Assembly: GCF_902168135.1 (NCBI RefSeq)
Contig: NZ_CABHOL010000041.1
Span: 1 to 64,000 of the forward strand
From: an uncultured Fluviicola sp.
GTDB taxonomy: Bacteria > Bacteroidota > Bacteroidia > Flavobacteriales_D > Crocinitomicaceae
Direction of reading: 5' to 3'
Length of the DNA: 64,000 nt
The translations under genes were made by a program, and so were the position numbers. Of the stretch, positions 7,400-16,309 are shown one piece after another. The first letter of the stretch is position 1. Every line of letters starts with the position of its first letter. The notes beneath the pieces are model-generated. The model was not told the DNA's origin, did no database searches, and saw only the letters and a list, made by a program, of their open reading frames with translations.

Positions 7400-10300
7400 A
7401 TGAGAAAGAACTTATTTTTCAATCAGGTCATGCTGGCTGTTGGGTCTATTGCGCTGCTTTCTTCGGCAGTCAGGGCGCAATCTTCGGGTTGTAACCCACT
7501 TCAGCCTTACGATCAGATCCAATCAGGATTCCATACAACTATTGCTTCCCGCCCCGACGGTACATTCTTAATATGGGGAGCAGGTTCAACAGCTAACGGA
7601 AACGGAACGGCCGCTGCACGACATTTAACGCCGGTTGTCATTGAGCCGAATGCGGGAGTTCCTGCAGCAGATTACAATTATACGGGGCAGCCTTTGTTTG
7701 CGACTTTGGCTACGCAGTCTTCCGGAACCACACAGGCATTTGTATTGTCTACAGACGGACTTTACTCCTGGGGAGCCAATAATGTGGCGGTAGGAACGGG
7801 ACTGGACAACCTGACAGGATTTGCACAAATTTCCCTTCCGGTAGGAATTGTTCCTACGGACGTGAAGAATATGATTGCTTCCTGGGGTGCATTGGTATTG
7901 CTCACGCATTCCGGTGAAGTGTACGTAAGCGGGCGCAACGATGCTATTCACGGGAACGGAGGCGTTTTACCGGGAGCTTCGGAAAACTATTGGGCACGTG
8001 TAACCAGAGACATTACCGGAAATCCGGCGCTTACGGGTGTGGTTGATATTCGCGTAACTCCTGTTGGAGCTTTTGCTATCACTTCTACTGGCCAGTGGTA
8101 TACCTGGGGTGTCCGCTGTTACCGCGGAGACGGTTCGGCAGTGGCAACTTATAATCGTGCAGTAACCATGACCACTCCATTTCCGGGACTTCCCGTAATG
8201 ATTGCCATGACAGCAGATTTCGGGAGTAATACCTGGACAGATGCCAGCAACCGCGCAAGTTATTTTGCCATCAACCCGGCAGACAACAAGTTATACGCCA
8301 TGGGAAGTAACGGTAACGGGCAGCTCGGACAAGGAAACACTACCAATTCAGCCGGCTGGGTCCCGGTTAGGAATTCAACGAATACCGCAGATCTTACCGA
8401 TGTCATCTTTGTTTCTGCAAACGATAATGACGGATCACCCGGAACTGCAAATGCATCCGTATCCGTTATTCTTTCCAATGGTGAATTGTGGTCCTGGGGT
8501 TCCAACAACAACGAAATGATCGGTGTACCGGGAGGAACAGGAAGTCATTCTTTACCGAAAGTTCCCAACGGATTTACCCAGGGAACAGACCATGCCACCT
8601 ACGTGGAGATCGGTGGACACACGACAGCTATCATGAAACTGTGTGCCGAAAGATATTGCTACATGGGACACAAAATTGACGGTTCCATGGGTGACGGAGT
8701 TTCCGGAACCAGCACTGTTTCCACATTCGATTGTGCCAATACACCGGTAGGTCTGATTTGTGGGTCCAGTACCTACGATGCGGGAGATACTCCGCTTTCC
8801 TTCGAAAATGGGAATCCGGCAGCACACTACTACATGTGCGGCGATGAAATTTATCTGGGAGCAAGCCAGCCAGATCCGGACAACGGCTTGAGCAACAATG
8901 TAGCTTCGGGAGCAAACAATACAGGAACGAACGGAGACGGGGCGGATGAAGACGGGTTAACAACACCTTTGTCGCATTCAACCACAAACCCGGGCTTTTC
9001 TACTACACTTAACTTTACAAACAATTCAGGGACCAATGCGAACATTTACGCATGGATTGACTGGAACAACGACGGAGTATTCTCTCAGGACGAGATTGTT
9101 ACAGCTTCGGTTCCATCAGCTGTCGGTGCCCAAACAACCAACCTGTCATGGACCGGTGTTTCGACCTCTTGCGGAAATAAGTACGCACGAGTAAGGATAA
9201 CAACAGAAACACTCAATGATGATCCGGCAACCGCAACAATTGATGAAAGAAGTTTCGGTCCCGTAATTCACGGAGAAGTGGAAGATTTCTATGTAGACGT
9301 AGATATCTTATCTGATCTGGCCGGAGATTGTGACGGCGACGGAGTTACCAATGGACAGGAAATCACCGACGGTACAGATCCGGGTGATGGATGTAACCTG
9401 CTTTTAGCCAGCCAGGGAACACCAACTGCTTCCTGGAATTCGGGGGACTGTGACGGTGATGGAGTTACCAACGGACAGGAAGTAACAGATGGCACCGATC
9501 CATTTGATCCTTGTGAATTACAACTGGCAAGTATTACTCTTGCTCAAAGCGGGGCATGGCTGAACGGAGATTGTGACGGCGACGGAGTAACGAACGGCGA
9601 TGAAGCAAGTGACGGAACAGATCCGAACGATCCTTGTGAATTCGTTCTGGCGAGCCAAAGTGTCATTCCGGATGCGGCATGGAACACTGCAGATTGCGAT
9701 GGTGACGGAGTGACCAACAGTACTGAATCAACAGACGGAACAAACCCATTGAATCCTTGTGAATTCGATGCTGCGCACATCACTTTGCCGGTTACGGCAA
9801 CCAATTGTCCGCCGGTAGCAAACGGAAATACTGCAACGACGAATGAAGATACACCGGTTGTGATCAATGTTCCGGCAAATGATACGGATTCAGACGGAAA
9901 CCTGGACAATACAAGCGTAACAATAACGGATGCTCCTTCAAACGGAACAACAAGCGTAGATCCTGTAACGGGAGAAATTACCTATACGCCGAATCCGAAC
10001 TTTAACGGAACAGATACCCTGATCTATTCCATTTGTGATACGGGAATGCCGGTATTCTGTGATACAGCGATGGTAATTATCACAGTAACACCTGTGAATG
10101 ATGGCCCGGAAGCAAACGGAGATACAGCAGCTACCGATGAGGACACTCCTGTTACAGTGAATGTTCCTTCCAATGATACAGACGTCGACGGAAACCTGGA
10201 CAATACAAGCGTAACAATAACGGATGCTCCTTCAAACGGAACAACAAGCGTAGATCCTGTTACGGGTGAAGTTACCTATACTCCGGACCCGGGCTTTAGC

Positions 10301-12766
10301 GGAAACGACACGCTGGTTTACTCGATTTGCGATACGGGAATGCCGGTATTGTGCGACACAGCTTTGGTTGTGATTACTGTAAATCCGGTGAACGACGCGC
10401 CGACAGCAAACGGAGATACGGCAACTACCGATGAAGATACACCGGTGGTAATCAATACACCCTCAAACGACACAGACCCTGACGGAAACCTGGATAATAC
10501 CAGCGTAACCGTTGTTACACCTCCGACAAACGGAACGGCAACTACCGATCCGGTTACGGGTGAAATTACCTATACCCCTGATCCGAACTTTAACGGAACA
10601 GATACCCTGATTTATTCCATCTGCGACACAGGAATGCCGGTATTATGCGACACAGCTTTGGTTGTGATTACCGTAAATCCGGTCAATGACGATCCGAATG
10701 CGAACGATGACACTGCATCTACCAATGAAGACACACCTGTTGTGATCGATGTACCTTCCAATGATACGGATGTAGACGGAAACCTGGATGAAACCAGTGT
10801 AACAGTTACGACTCCGCCTTCAAACGGTACCATATCCATTGATCCGATAACAGGTGAAGTTACTTATACTCCTGATCCGGGCTTTAGTGGAAATGACACG
10901 CTGGTTTACTCGATTTGTGACACAGGAATGCCGGTTGCATGCGATACAGCGGTTGTCGTAATTACCGTAACTCCGGTGAATGATGCTCCTGAAGCAAATG
11001 GTGATATGGCATCTACCGAAGAAGGAAATCCGGTGGTGATCGACGCTCCTTCAAACGACACTGATCCTGACGGAAACCTCGACGAAACAAGTGTAACAGT
11101 TACGACTCCGCCTTCAAACGGAACAGTAACCATTGATCCGGTAACAGGTGAAATTACTTACACCCCGAACCCTGGATTTAGCGGAAATGATACCCTTATT
11201 TATTCGATCTGTGATACGGGAATGCCGGTATTGTGCGATACAGCTCAGGTGATTATTACGGTTATTCCTTGTTTGTCAAATCCGGCTAATGACTGTGACG
11301 GCGACGGAGTAACGAATGGCGACGAAACTACCGATGGCACAGATCCGAACGATCCTTGCGACTTTACATTGGCAAGTCAGACAGTGTCACCAGCTGCAGC
11401 ATGGAATACGGCTGATTGTGATGGTGACGGTGTACCAAACGGAACAGAAGTAACAGACGGAGACAATCCGCTTGATCCATGTGATTTCACATTGGCAAGT
11501 CAGACAGTGACGCCAAACACGACGTGGAATAACGCAGATTGTGATGGTGACGGCGTACCGAACGGAACGGAAGTAACAGACGGTACAGATCCGAACGATC
11601 CTTGTGACCTGACGCTTGCAAGTCAAACAGGAACACCAACTACAGCATGGAATACGGCTGATTGTGACGGTGACGGCGTACCAAACGGAACGGAAGTAAC
11701 AGACGGTACAAATCCGAATGATCCGTGTGATTTCATAGTGACAAGTCAAACAGGAACACCGGGAATAGCTTGGAACAATGCAGATTGTGACGGCGACGGC
11801 GTAACGAATGGAGACGAAATTACCGATGGTACGAATCCGAACGATCCTTGTGATTTAACACTTGCAAGTCAGACCGTAACTCCGAACACGGCTTGGAACA
11901 GTGCAGACTGTGATGGTGACGGTGTGACTAACGAAGATGAAACAACTAACGGCGACAATCCGCTTGATCCGTGTGACTTTACATTGGCAAACCAAACAGG
12001 AACACCAACTACAGCATGGAATAACGCAGACTGCGACGGTGACGGAGTAACAAACGGTACAGAGGTAACTGACGGAACTGATCCGGCTAATCCTTGTGAT
12101 TACATTGCTTCCAGTCAAACAGTAACACCGGTTGCGAACTGGAATACAACAGACTGTGACGGCGACGGGGTTCCGAACGGACAAGAAGTAACAGATGGTA
12201 CGAATCCGAATGATCCGTGTGACTACACCGCATCCAATGTCACATTGACGCAAGGCGGAGCGTGGAACAACGCAGATTGCGACGGTGACGGCGTACCAAA
12301 CGGCACAGAAACGACAGACGGTACTAATCCGAACAATCCTTGTGATTTTGTTGTTGCAAGTCAAACAGGCACACCAACTGCGGCTTGGGAAAATGCTGAC
12401 TGCGACGGTGACGGAATCACCAACGGTGAGGAAGTAACGACTGGTTCTAATCCGAACGATCCGTGTGATCCGCTTACGTGCGGCATTGATATTTCCAATG
12501 CATTCACACCGGATGGTGACGGAATCAATGACGTTTGGGTAATCAAGGGAATCGAAAGCTACCCGGATAACCAGCTGACCGTATTCAACCGCTGGGGGAA
12601 CGTGGTGTTCTCCGCAGATGGATACCTGAATACCTGGGACGGTACTTCGAACAGTTCTTTGAATGTAGGCGGAACAGAACTTCCTACAGGAACTTACTTC
12701 TACGTATTGGATACGAAAGATGAATCTGCTGGTGTGTTGAAAGGATACGTATACATTCAGCGATAA
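7400..12766 (+). CDS. Giant T9SS-secreted repeat adhesin with gliding-type C-terminal domain
   Basis: A 1788-aa surface or secreted protein. The order is: signal peptide (1-26, ending VRAQ); an RCC1-like beta-propeller with recurrent WGA/WGS/WGV motifs (about 30-430); a GEVED-type domain ending HGEVEDFYVDV (about 460-635); four thrombospondin-3-like calcium repeats; five 98-aa cadherin/Ig-like repeats beginning with (N/D)EDTPV; ten more thrombospondin-3-like repeats of 41 aa; and a gliding-motility-associated type B C-terminal domain (about 1695-1788) with AFTPDGDGINDVWVI and FNRWGNVVF. Type B domains are known to need a SprF/PorP-like partner, and one is encoded 25 nt downstream. The DxDGDG loops predict calcium binding and rigidity. 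Adhesion is inferred from architecture. The repeats are similar enough at the DNA level for length variation. Confidence 0.88.
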   Translation: MRKNLFFNQVMLAVGSIALLSSAVRAQSSGCNPLQPYDQIQSGFHTTIASRPDGTFLIWGAGSTANGNGTAAARHLTPVVIEPNAGVPAADYNYTGQPLFATLATQSSGTTQAFVLSTDGLYSWGANNVAVGTGLDNLTGFAQISLPVGIVPTDVKNMIASWGALVLLTHSGEVYVSGRNDAIHGNGGVLPGASENYWARVTRDITGNPALTGVVDIRVTPVGAFAITSTGQWYTWGVRCYRGDGSAVATYNRAVTMTTPFPGLPVMIAMTADFGSNTWTDASNRASYFAINPADNKLYAMGSNGNGQLGQGNTTNSAGWVPVRNSTNTADLTDVIFVSANDNDGSPGTANASVSVILSNGELWSWGSNNNEMIGVPGGTGSHSLPKVPNGFTQGTDHATYVEIGGHTTAIMKLCAERYCYMGHKIDGSMGDGVSGTSTVSTFDCANTPVGLICGSSTYDAGDTPLSFENGNPAAHYYMCGDEIYLGASQPDPDNGLSNNVASGANNTGTNGDGADEDGLTTPLSHSTTNPGFSTTLNFTNNSGTNANIYAWIDWNNDGVFSQDEIVTASVPSAVGAQTTNLSWTGVSTSCGNKYARVRITTETLNDDPATATIDERSFGPVIHGEVEDFYVDVDILSDLAGDCDGDGVTNGQEITDGTDPGDGCNLLLASQGTPTASWNSGDCDGDGVTNGQEVTDGTDPFDPCELQLASITLAQSGAWLNGDCDGDGVTNGDEASDGTDPNDPCEFVLASQSVIPDAAWNTADCDGDGVTNSTESTDGTNPLNPCEFDAAHITLPVTATNCPPVANGNTATTNEDTPVVINVPANDTDSDGNLDNTSVTITDAPSNGTTSVDPVTGEITYTPNPNFNGTDTLIYSICDTGMPVFCDTAMVIITVTPVNDGPEANGDTAATDEDTPVTVNVPSNDTDVDGNLDNTSVTITDAPSNGTTSVDPVTGEVTYTPDPGFSGNDTLVYSICDTGMPVLCDTALVVITVNPVNDAPTANGDTATTDEDTPVVINTPSNDTDPDGNLDNTSVTVVTPPTNGTATTDPVTGEITYTPDPNFNGTDTLIYSICDTGMPVLCDTALVVITVNPVNDDPNANDDTASTNEDTPVVIDVPSNDTDVDGNLDETSVTVTTPPSNGTISIDPITGEVTYTPDPGFSGNDTLVYSICDTGMPVACDTAVVVITVTPVNDAPEANGDMASTEEGNPVVIDAPSNDTDPDGNLDETSVTVTTPPSNGTVTIDPVTGEITYTPNPGFSGNDTLIYSICDTGMPVLCDTAQVIITVIPCLSNPANDCDGDGVTNGDETTDGTDPNDPCDFTLASQTVSPAAAWNTADCDGDGVPNGTEVTDGDNPLDPCDFTLASQTVTPNTTWNNADCDGDGVPNGTEVTDGTDPNDPCDLTLASQTGTPTTAWNTADCDGDGVPNGTEVTDGTNPNDPCDFIVTSQTGTPGIAWNNADCDGDGVTNGDEITDGTNPNDPCDLTLASQTVTPNTAWNSADCDGDGVTNEDETTNGDNPLDPCDFTLANQTGTPTTAWNNADCDGDGVTNGTEVTDGTDPANPCDYIASSQTVTPVANWNTTDCDGDGVPNGQEVTDGTNPNDPCDYTASNVTLTQGGAWNNADCDGDGVPNGTETTDGTNPNNPCDFVVASQTGTPTAAWENADCDGDGITNGEEVTTGSNPNDPCDPLTCGIDISNAFTPDGDGINDVWVIKGIESYPDNQLTVFNRWGNVVFSADGYLNTWDGTSNSSLNVGGTELPTGTYFYVLDTKDESAGVLKGYVYIQR
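9326..9811 (+). repeat. Coding tandem repeats: four thrombospondin-3-like units
   Basis: Units begin at 9326, 9446, 9569 and 9692 (120 then 123 nt) with the consensus DCDGDGVTNGxExTDGTDP. Each carries an Asp-rich calcium-binding loop and one Cys. The block joins the GEVED domain to the 98-aa repeats. Confidence 0.85.
9844..11270 (+). repeat. Coding tandem repeats: five 98-aa cadherin/Ig-like units
   Basis: Units begin at about 9844, 10138, 10432, 10726 and 11020, exactly 294 nt apart. Each runs from EDTPVVIN-like through NDTDxDGNLD and VTGEITYTP to CDTGMPVxCDTA. Units 1 and 2 share a DNA identity block of more than 60 bp, starting near 9893 and 10187, which points to recent duplication or gene conversion. 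Confidence 0.88.
11291..12480 (+). repeat. Coding tandem repeats: ten thrombospondin-3-like units
   Basis: Ten units at a strict 123-nt spacing (11291, 11414, 11537, 11660, 11783, 11906, 12029, 12152, 12275, 12398) encode 41-aa repeats of the form DCDGDGVxNGxExTDGxNP plus a SQTxTPxxxWNxA linker. Synonymous differences between units show they are not brand new. Confidence 0.88.
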
Positions 12767-12791
12767 GAATAGCAATTTTCAACTTGAAAAG

Positions 12792-13715
12792 ATGAGAACA
12801 AATCAATTTTTAATAGCATGTTTGATGCTGGTGCTTCTTGGAAGCACCGGTGCAAACGCGCAGCAGGACCCTCATTATACACAGTATTTTGATAACATGC
12901 TGTTTATAAATCCGGCTTATGCCGGAAGCCGCGGGATGTTGAACGTAACCGGGATCCACCGTGAACAATGGGTGGGATTTGACGGAAGGCCCCGTTCTTC
13001 CACTTTGAGCATTCATTCACCGCTTTCTTACGAATCAGTGGGACTTGGATTAACAGCAGTAAACGATAATATCGGACCTATGAACCAAACGATGTTCTAT
13101 GCCGATGCTTCCTATACGATCCGATTCAAAAACCACAAGGGTAAACTGGCTTTCGGGATCAAAGGCGGAATCAACCTGATCAATATCGGGAGAGACGGTT
13201 TGAACAGTGATACTCCGGATGATCCCAAATTATTGCAGAATATCCGCAACAATGTCAATCCGAATTTCGGAGCGGGTATTTACTACCATACGCCGAGTTT
13301 CTTCATCGGGATCAGTTCACCGAAAATCCTGGAGCAAAGCTATGACGGATCAAACACCACCAACCTGGAACGCCGTCATTATTTCGGAACTGTGGGCGGG
13401 GTAATTACTTTATCCAATAAATGGAAACTGAGACCAACTTCCCTGGTGAAAATTACGGAAGGAGCTCCGTTGAGTCTGGACATGACCCTGGCGGCTATTT
13501 ACAATGAAAGAGTGTGGTTCGGAGCAAACTACCGTTTACAGGCTGCTTTCGGAGCATTTGTACAATTCCAGCTTTCACCGCAGTTTAAAGTGGGTCTGGC
13601 AAGCGATTTCGGCACGCAAAAAATCCGGAAATACAACGACGGTTCTTTCGAAGTCATGCTGTCATACGACTTTGTCTTCAAAAAAGAAGGAATCCGTTCA
13701 CCTCGTTACTTCTAA
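12792..13715 (+). CDS. PorP/SprF-family T9SS outer-membrane protein
   Basis: A 307-aa outer-membrane beta-barrel with signal peptide (ending ANAQ). The family-typical start of the mature part follows: QDPHYTQYFDNMLFINPAYAG. It then runs through amphipathic strands to a C-terminal strand ending in aromatic residues (SPRYF). Proteins of this family anchor or help export T9SS cargo with type B C-terminal domains, as SprF does for the SprB adhesin in Flavobacterium johnsoniae. Its position 25 nt behind such a cargo gene and 16 nt ahead of the PorE-like gene matches that pairing. Specificity for this cargo is inferred from the operon. Confidence 0.9.
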   Translation: MRTNQFLIACLMLVLLGSTGANAQQDPHYTQYFDNMLFINPAYAGSRGMLNVTGIHREQWVGFDGRPRSSTLSIHSPLSYESVGLGLTAVNDNIGPMNQTMFYADASYTIRFKNHKGKLAFGIKGGINLINIGRDGLNSDTPDDPKLLQNIRNNVNPNFGAGIYYHTPSFFIGISSPKILEQSYDGSNTTNLERRHYFGTVGGVITLSNKWKLRPTSLVKITEGAPLSLDMTLAAIYNERVWFGANYRLQAAFGAFVQFQLSPQFKVGLASDFGTQKIRKYNDGSFEVMLSYDFVFKKEGIRSPRYF

Positions 13716-13731
13716 TTAAAAAGACACAAAC

Positions 13732-15990
13732 ATGAAAACGATATTATTAGCAATTATCTGCAGTGTTTCCTTGTCGGTATGCGGACAATCGGGGAAACTG
13801 AAAAAGGCAGACAGCTATTTCAACCGCTTGTCCTACGCCTATGCTGCCCAATTATACGAAGAACTGATCGGTTCGGAAGTAGACAGTCCGGCGTTGAAAA
13901 GCAAGCTGGCCTACAGTTACCTGAAGATGGACAATTACACCAAATCGGTTGAGTACTATGGCAAAATGATCGAGTCTTCCGAAGCAAAACCGGAGGATTA
14001 CTACAATTACGCTTATGTTCTGAAACAGAGCGGGAACTACGCCGAAAGCGACAAGTGGATGAACAAATACAGCAATGCCGCCCAGGCAGATTTGAGAGGG
14101 CAGTTGTTTTTGGGAAACACCAGCTATAAGTCGAAGATCGAAAAAACAGCACCGTTCTTCAGCCTTACGAACCTGGATTTGAACACCGGAGTGGCGGATT
14201 TCGGAGGTTATTATAACCCTTCGCAGAACCAGATGTACTTTATTACAGCCCGCAAGAAACGTGTATTTGTGAAAAAGGAATGGTCCTGGAATGCGAACCG
14301 CTTTTTGGACCTGTATTCCGCAACGGTGAGTACGGATAACAAGTTGGGATCTCCAAAACGCGTGTCAAAAGTAAACACCAAATTCCACGAAGGTCCGCTG
14401 GCATTTTCCCCGGACGGAAAGACCGTTTATTTTACCCGTAACAACATTTCTTCCGGTAAAAAACGCCGCGACGGACAGAAGATCCAGAACCTGAAATTAT
14501 ACATTGCCCAGGTAAATGAAGAGGGTAAATGGACCGATGAAAAAGAGTTCCCTTACAATTCGAAAGATTACTCGGTGGGACATCCGGTTCTAACTTCCGA
14601 CGGAAAAACGATGTACTTCGTTTCCGACAAACCCGGAGGAATGGGCGGAGCAGATATCTACAAAGCTGCTGTTTTGGAAAACGGAACGTTCGGAGAAATG
14701 ATCAACCTTGGAAACAAGATCAACACCGAAGGCCAGGAAATGTTCCCTTTCATTGATTCGGAAGAGCGTTTGTTCTTTTCGACAGACGGACATCCCGGAT
14801 TGGGAGGATTGGACGTGTTCGTTGCTTTCCTGGAAAACGGCAAGGTCGGGAAGATCCACAGCCTGGGAATTCCTGTCAACAGCCAGTTTGATGACTTTGC
14901 ATTCAACTTATCCAAAGATTTGAAAACAGGTTTCCTGTCTTCCAATCGGGAAGGAGGAAAAGGCGGCGACGATATTTATGCCGTGCAACTCATTCGACCA
15001 ATTTCGTTCGGAGTAACGATCAAAGGAACGGCGAAAGACAAGAAAGGCGAAATCGTTCCGAATGCTAAAATTGATCTGAAAGACGACAAAGGAAACGTTA
15101 TCGGAACCGTAACAGCTGATGAAAACGGAGCATATTCCTTCGAAGCAGAATACGAGAAAAACTATGCCCTGGGAGGTTCAAAAACCGATTATTTCGACGG
15201 AAAGAACACCGCAAATACCTTTACCAATGAACAAGTTGTCATTGCGGATGTGATCCTCGAAAAAGATCCGGGCTTGTCCTTGTATGCGTTGATCACCGAC
15301 AAGAAAACCGGGAAACCATTGGAAAACGTTTCCGTTTACCTCGTTGACAACATGACCAACAAGTCGAAGAAAATCACCACACCGGCATCCGGAGATTTCC
15401 GCGAAGCATTGTTCGGGAAGAAACTCAACGATCGCGGAAGCTACAACCTGGTCCTTCAAAAAGAAGGGTACTTTTCGAAAACAGTCACTTACAACACCTT
15501 GTTCGACAAGCCGGGACAATACGACATTCATGCAATCCTGGATTTAGGGCTAGACCCTGAAGTAAAAGATTTGTCGGAAATGGTACAGATCAACCCGATC
15601 AATTTCGATTTGAACAAGTACGTGATCCGTCCGGATGCGGCGAAAGAACTGGACAAGATCGTGGATGTCATGAACAAATACCCGAACATGGTCGTAGAAT
15701 TGGGATCACACACAGACTGTCGCGCCTCCAAGGCATACAACATGAAATTGTCTGATAACCGTGCAAAAGCTTCTGCCGAGTACATCAAGAAAAAGATTAC
15801 CAATCCGTCGCGCATTTACGGAAAAGGATACGGGGAATCCCGCTTGTTGAATAATTGTGCCTGCGAAGGGCCGGTTAAATCCGACTGTCCGGAAGAAGAG
15901 CACGAAAAGAACCGTAGAACCGAGTTCAAAGTCATTTCAACCGGGGACGACAAATTAAAAGTAAGCAACACCAGCACCGATAGTTTCTAA
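13732..15990 (+). CDS. PorE-like TPR/beta-propeller/OmpA peptidoglycan-binding protein
   Basis: A 752-aa envelope protein. After a signal peptide (about 1-19, with Cys17 near the cleavage site) come TPR units (about 20-135). Next are PD40/WD40-like propeller blades (about 145-420), with LAFSPDGKTVYFTRN, PVLTSDGKTMYFVSD and LFFSTDGHPGLGG. Two carboxypeptidase-regulatory-like beta domains follow (about 430-610), then an OmpA C-terminal domain (about 630-745) with SHTDCRASKAYN and NRRTEFKV. This is the domain order known for PorE of the type IX system, which ties the machinery to peptidoglycan. As the last gene of the operon it probably anchors the adhesin/PorP unit. A Cys-rich insert (NNCACEGPVKSDC) lies within the OmpA domain. 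A terminator follows. Confidence 0.88.
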   Translation: MKTILLAIICSVSLSVCGQSGKLKKADSYFNRLSYAYAAQLYEELIGSEVDSPALKSKLAYSYLKMDNYTKSVEYYGKMIESSEAKPEDYYNYAYVLKQSGNYAESDKWMNKYSNAAQADLRGQLFLGNTSYKSKIEKTAPFFSLTNLDLNTGVADFGGYYNPSQNQMYFITARKKRVFVKKEWSWNANRFLDLYSATVSTDNKLGSPKRVSKVNTKFHEGPLAFSPDGKTVYFTRNNISSGKKRRDGQKIQNLKLYIAQVNEEGKWTDEKEFPYNSKDYSVGHPVLTSDGKTMYFVSDKPGGMGGADIYKAAVLENGTFGEMINLGNKINTEGQEMFPFIDSEERLFFSTDGHPGLGGLDVFVAFLENGKVGKIHSLGIPVNSQFDDFAFNLSKDLKTGFLSSNREGGKGGDDIYAVQLIRPISFGVTIKGTAKDKKGEIVPNAKIDLKDDKGNVIGTVTADENGAYSFEAEYEKNYALGGSKTDYFDGKNTANTFTNEQVVIADVILEKDPGLSLYALITDKKTGKPLENVSVYLVDNMTNKSKKITTPASGDFREALFGKKLNDRGSYNLVLQKEGYFSKTVTYNTLFDKPGQYDIHAILDLGLDPEVKDLSEMVQINPINFDLNKYVIRPDAAKELDKIVDVMNKYPNMVVELGSHTDCRASKAYNMKLSDNRAKASAEYIKKKITNPSRIYGKGYGESRLLNNCACEGPVKSDCPEEEHEKNRRTEFKVISTGDDKLKVSNTSTDSF

Positions 15991-16030
15991 TACTTAACGC
16001 TTAGGTCAGAGTGAATAGTGGTTAGGTTAG

Positions 16031-16063
16031 AAAGGCTGTCTGAGTAAATCGGGCAGCCTTTGT
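16031..16063 (+). terminator. Terminator of the T9SS operon
   Basis: AAGGCTG pairs with CAGCCTT across a 15-nt loop and is followed by TGTTGTG, 40 nt beyond the PorE-like stop. The T-run is poor, so strength is uncertain. Confidence 0.55.
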
Positions 16064-16076
16064 TGTGAAATACGAA

Positions 16077-16110
16077 CCAGTAGTTGCGCGATTAATCGCG
16101 CAACTACTGG
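16077..16110. repeat. Perfect 34-bp palindrome, GCGATTAATCGC centre
   Basis: Both 17-bp arms are exact complements with no loop. The left arm is CCAGTAGTTGCGCGATT. The core GCGCGATTAATCGCGC also forms the centre of the palindrome at 25232-25263. It abuts the truncated nucleotidyltransferase fragment. It lacks a T-run on either side, so it is a repeat element rather than a clear terminator. Confidence 0.85.
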
Positions 16111-16112
16111 CC

Positions 16113-16205
16113 TCATGCACGTGAACCCGTTTCACAGGCAAACAGGACTTTAATATTTTTCTCTTGCTCTAATTTGGCAATGGTTTCGATGATAGTTGAT
16201 GTCAT
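16113..16205 (-). pseudogene. 5' remnant of a RlaP-type nucleotidyltransferase gene
   Basis: On the minus strand an ATG at 16205 opens a 30-codon frame ending KVLFACETGSRA followed by TGA. The phrase LFACE(S/T)GSRAWG is the start of the polymerase-beta-like nucleotidyltransferase core in the PF10127 (RlaP-like) family, where Trp-Gly follows. Here the codon expected to be TGG is TGA, GGC (Gly) follows, and the perfect palindrome then replaces the rest of the gene. An intact protein would be roughly 250 aa. This reads as a gene lost by nonsense mutation and deletion. Identification is from a 30-aa match recalled by eye. Confidence 0.55.
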
Positions 16206-16309
16206 AATTCAAAGATGCAAATACTTTTCGAAAATTGCTTGGGAAACAACAGAGTAAAAAACGCGTCTGTTTGGGTATGATCAAAATCATCAGCGGTTCC
16301 CGGATCACT

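Noticed and set aside
9326-12480. Regularly spaced repeats that might suggest a CRISPR-like array
   Set aside because: Units of 123 and 294 nt are continuous coding repeats in one frame without short palindromic repeats or unique spacers.
11855-12775. Long minus-strand open frame (306 codons) opposite the adhesin repeats
   Set aside because: It mirrors the 123-nt coding repeats and has no start context, promoter or recognisable product; the plus-strand reading has clear domains.
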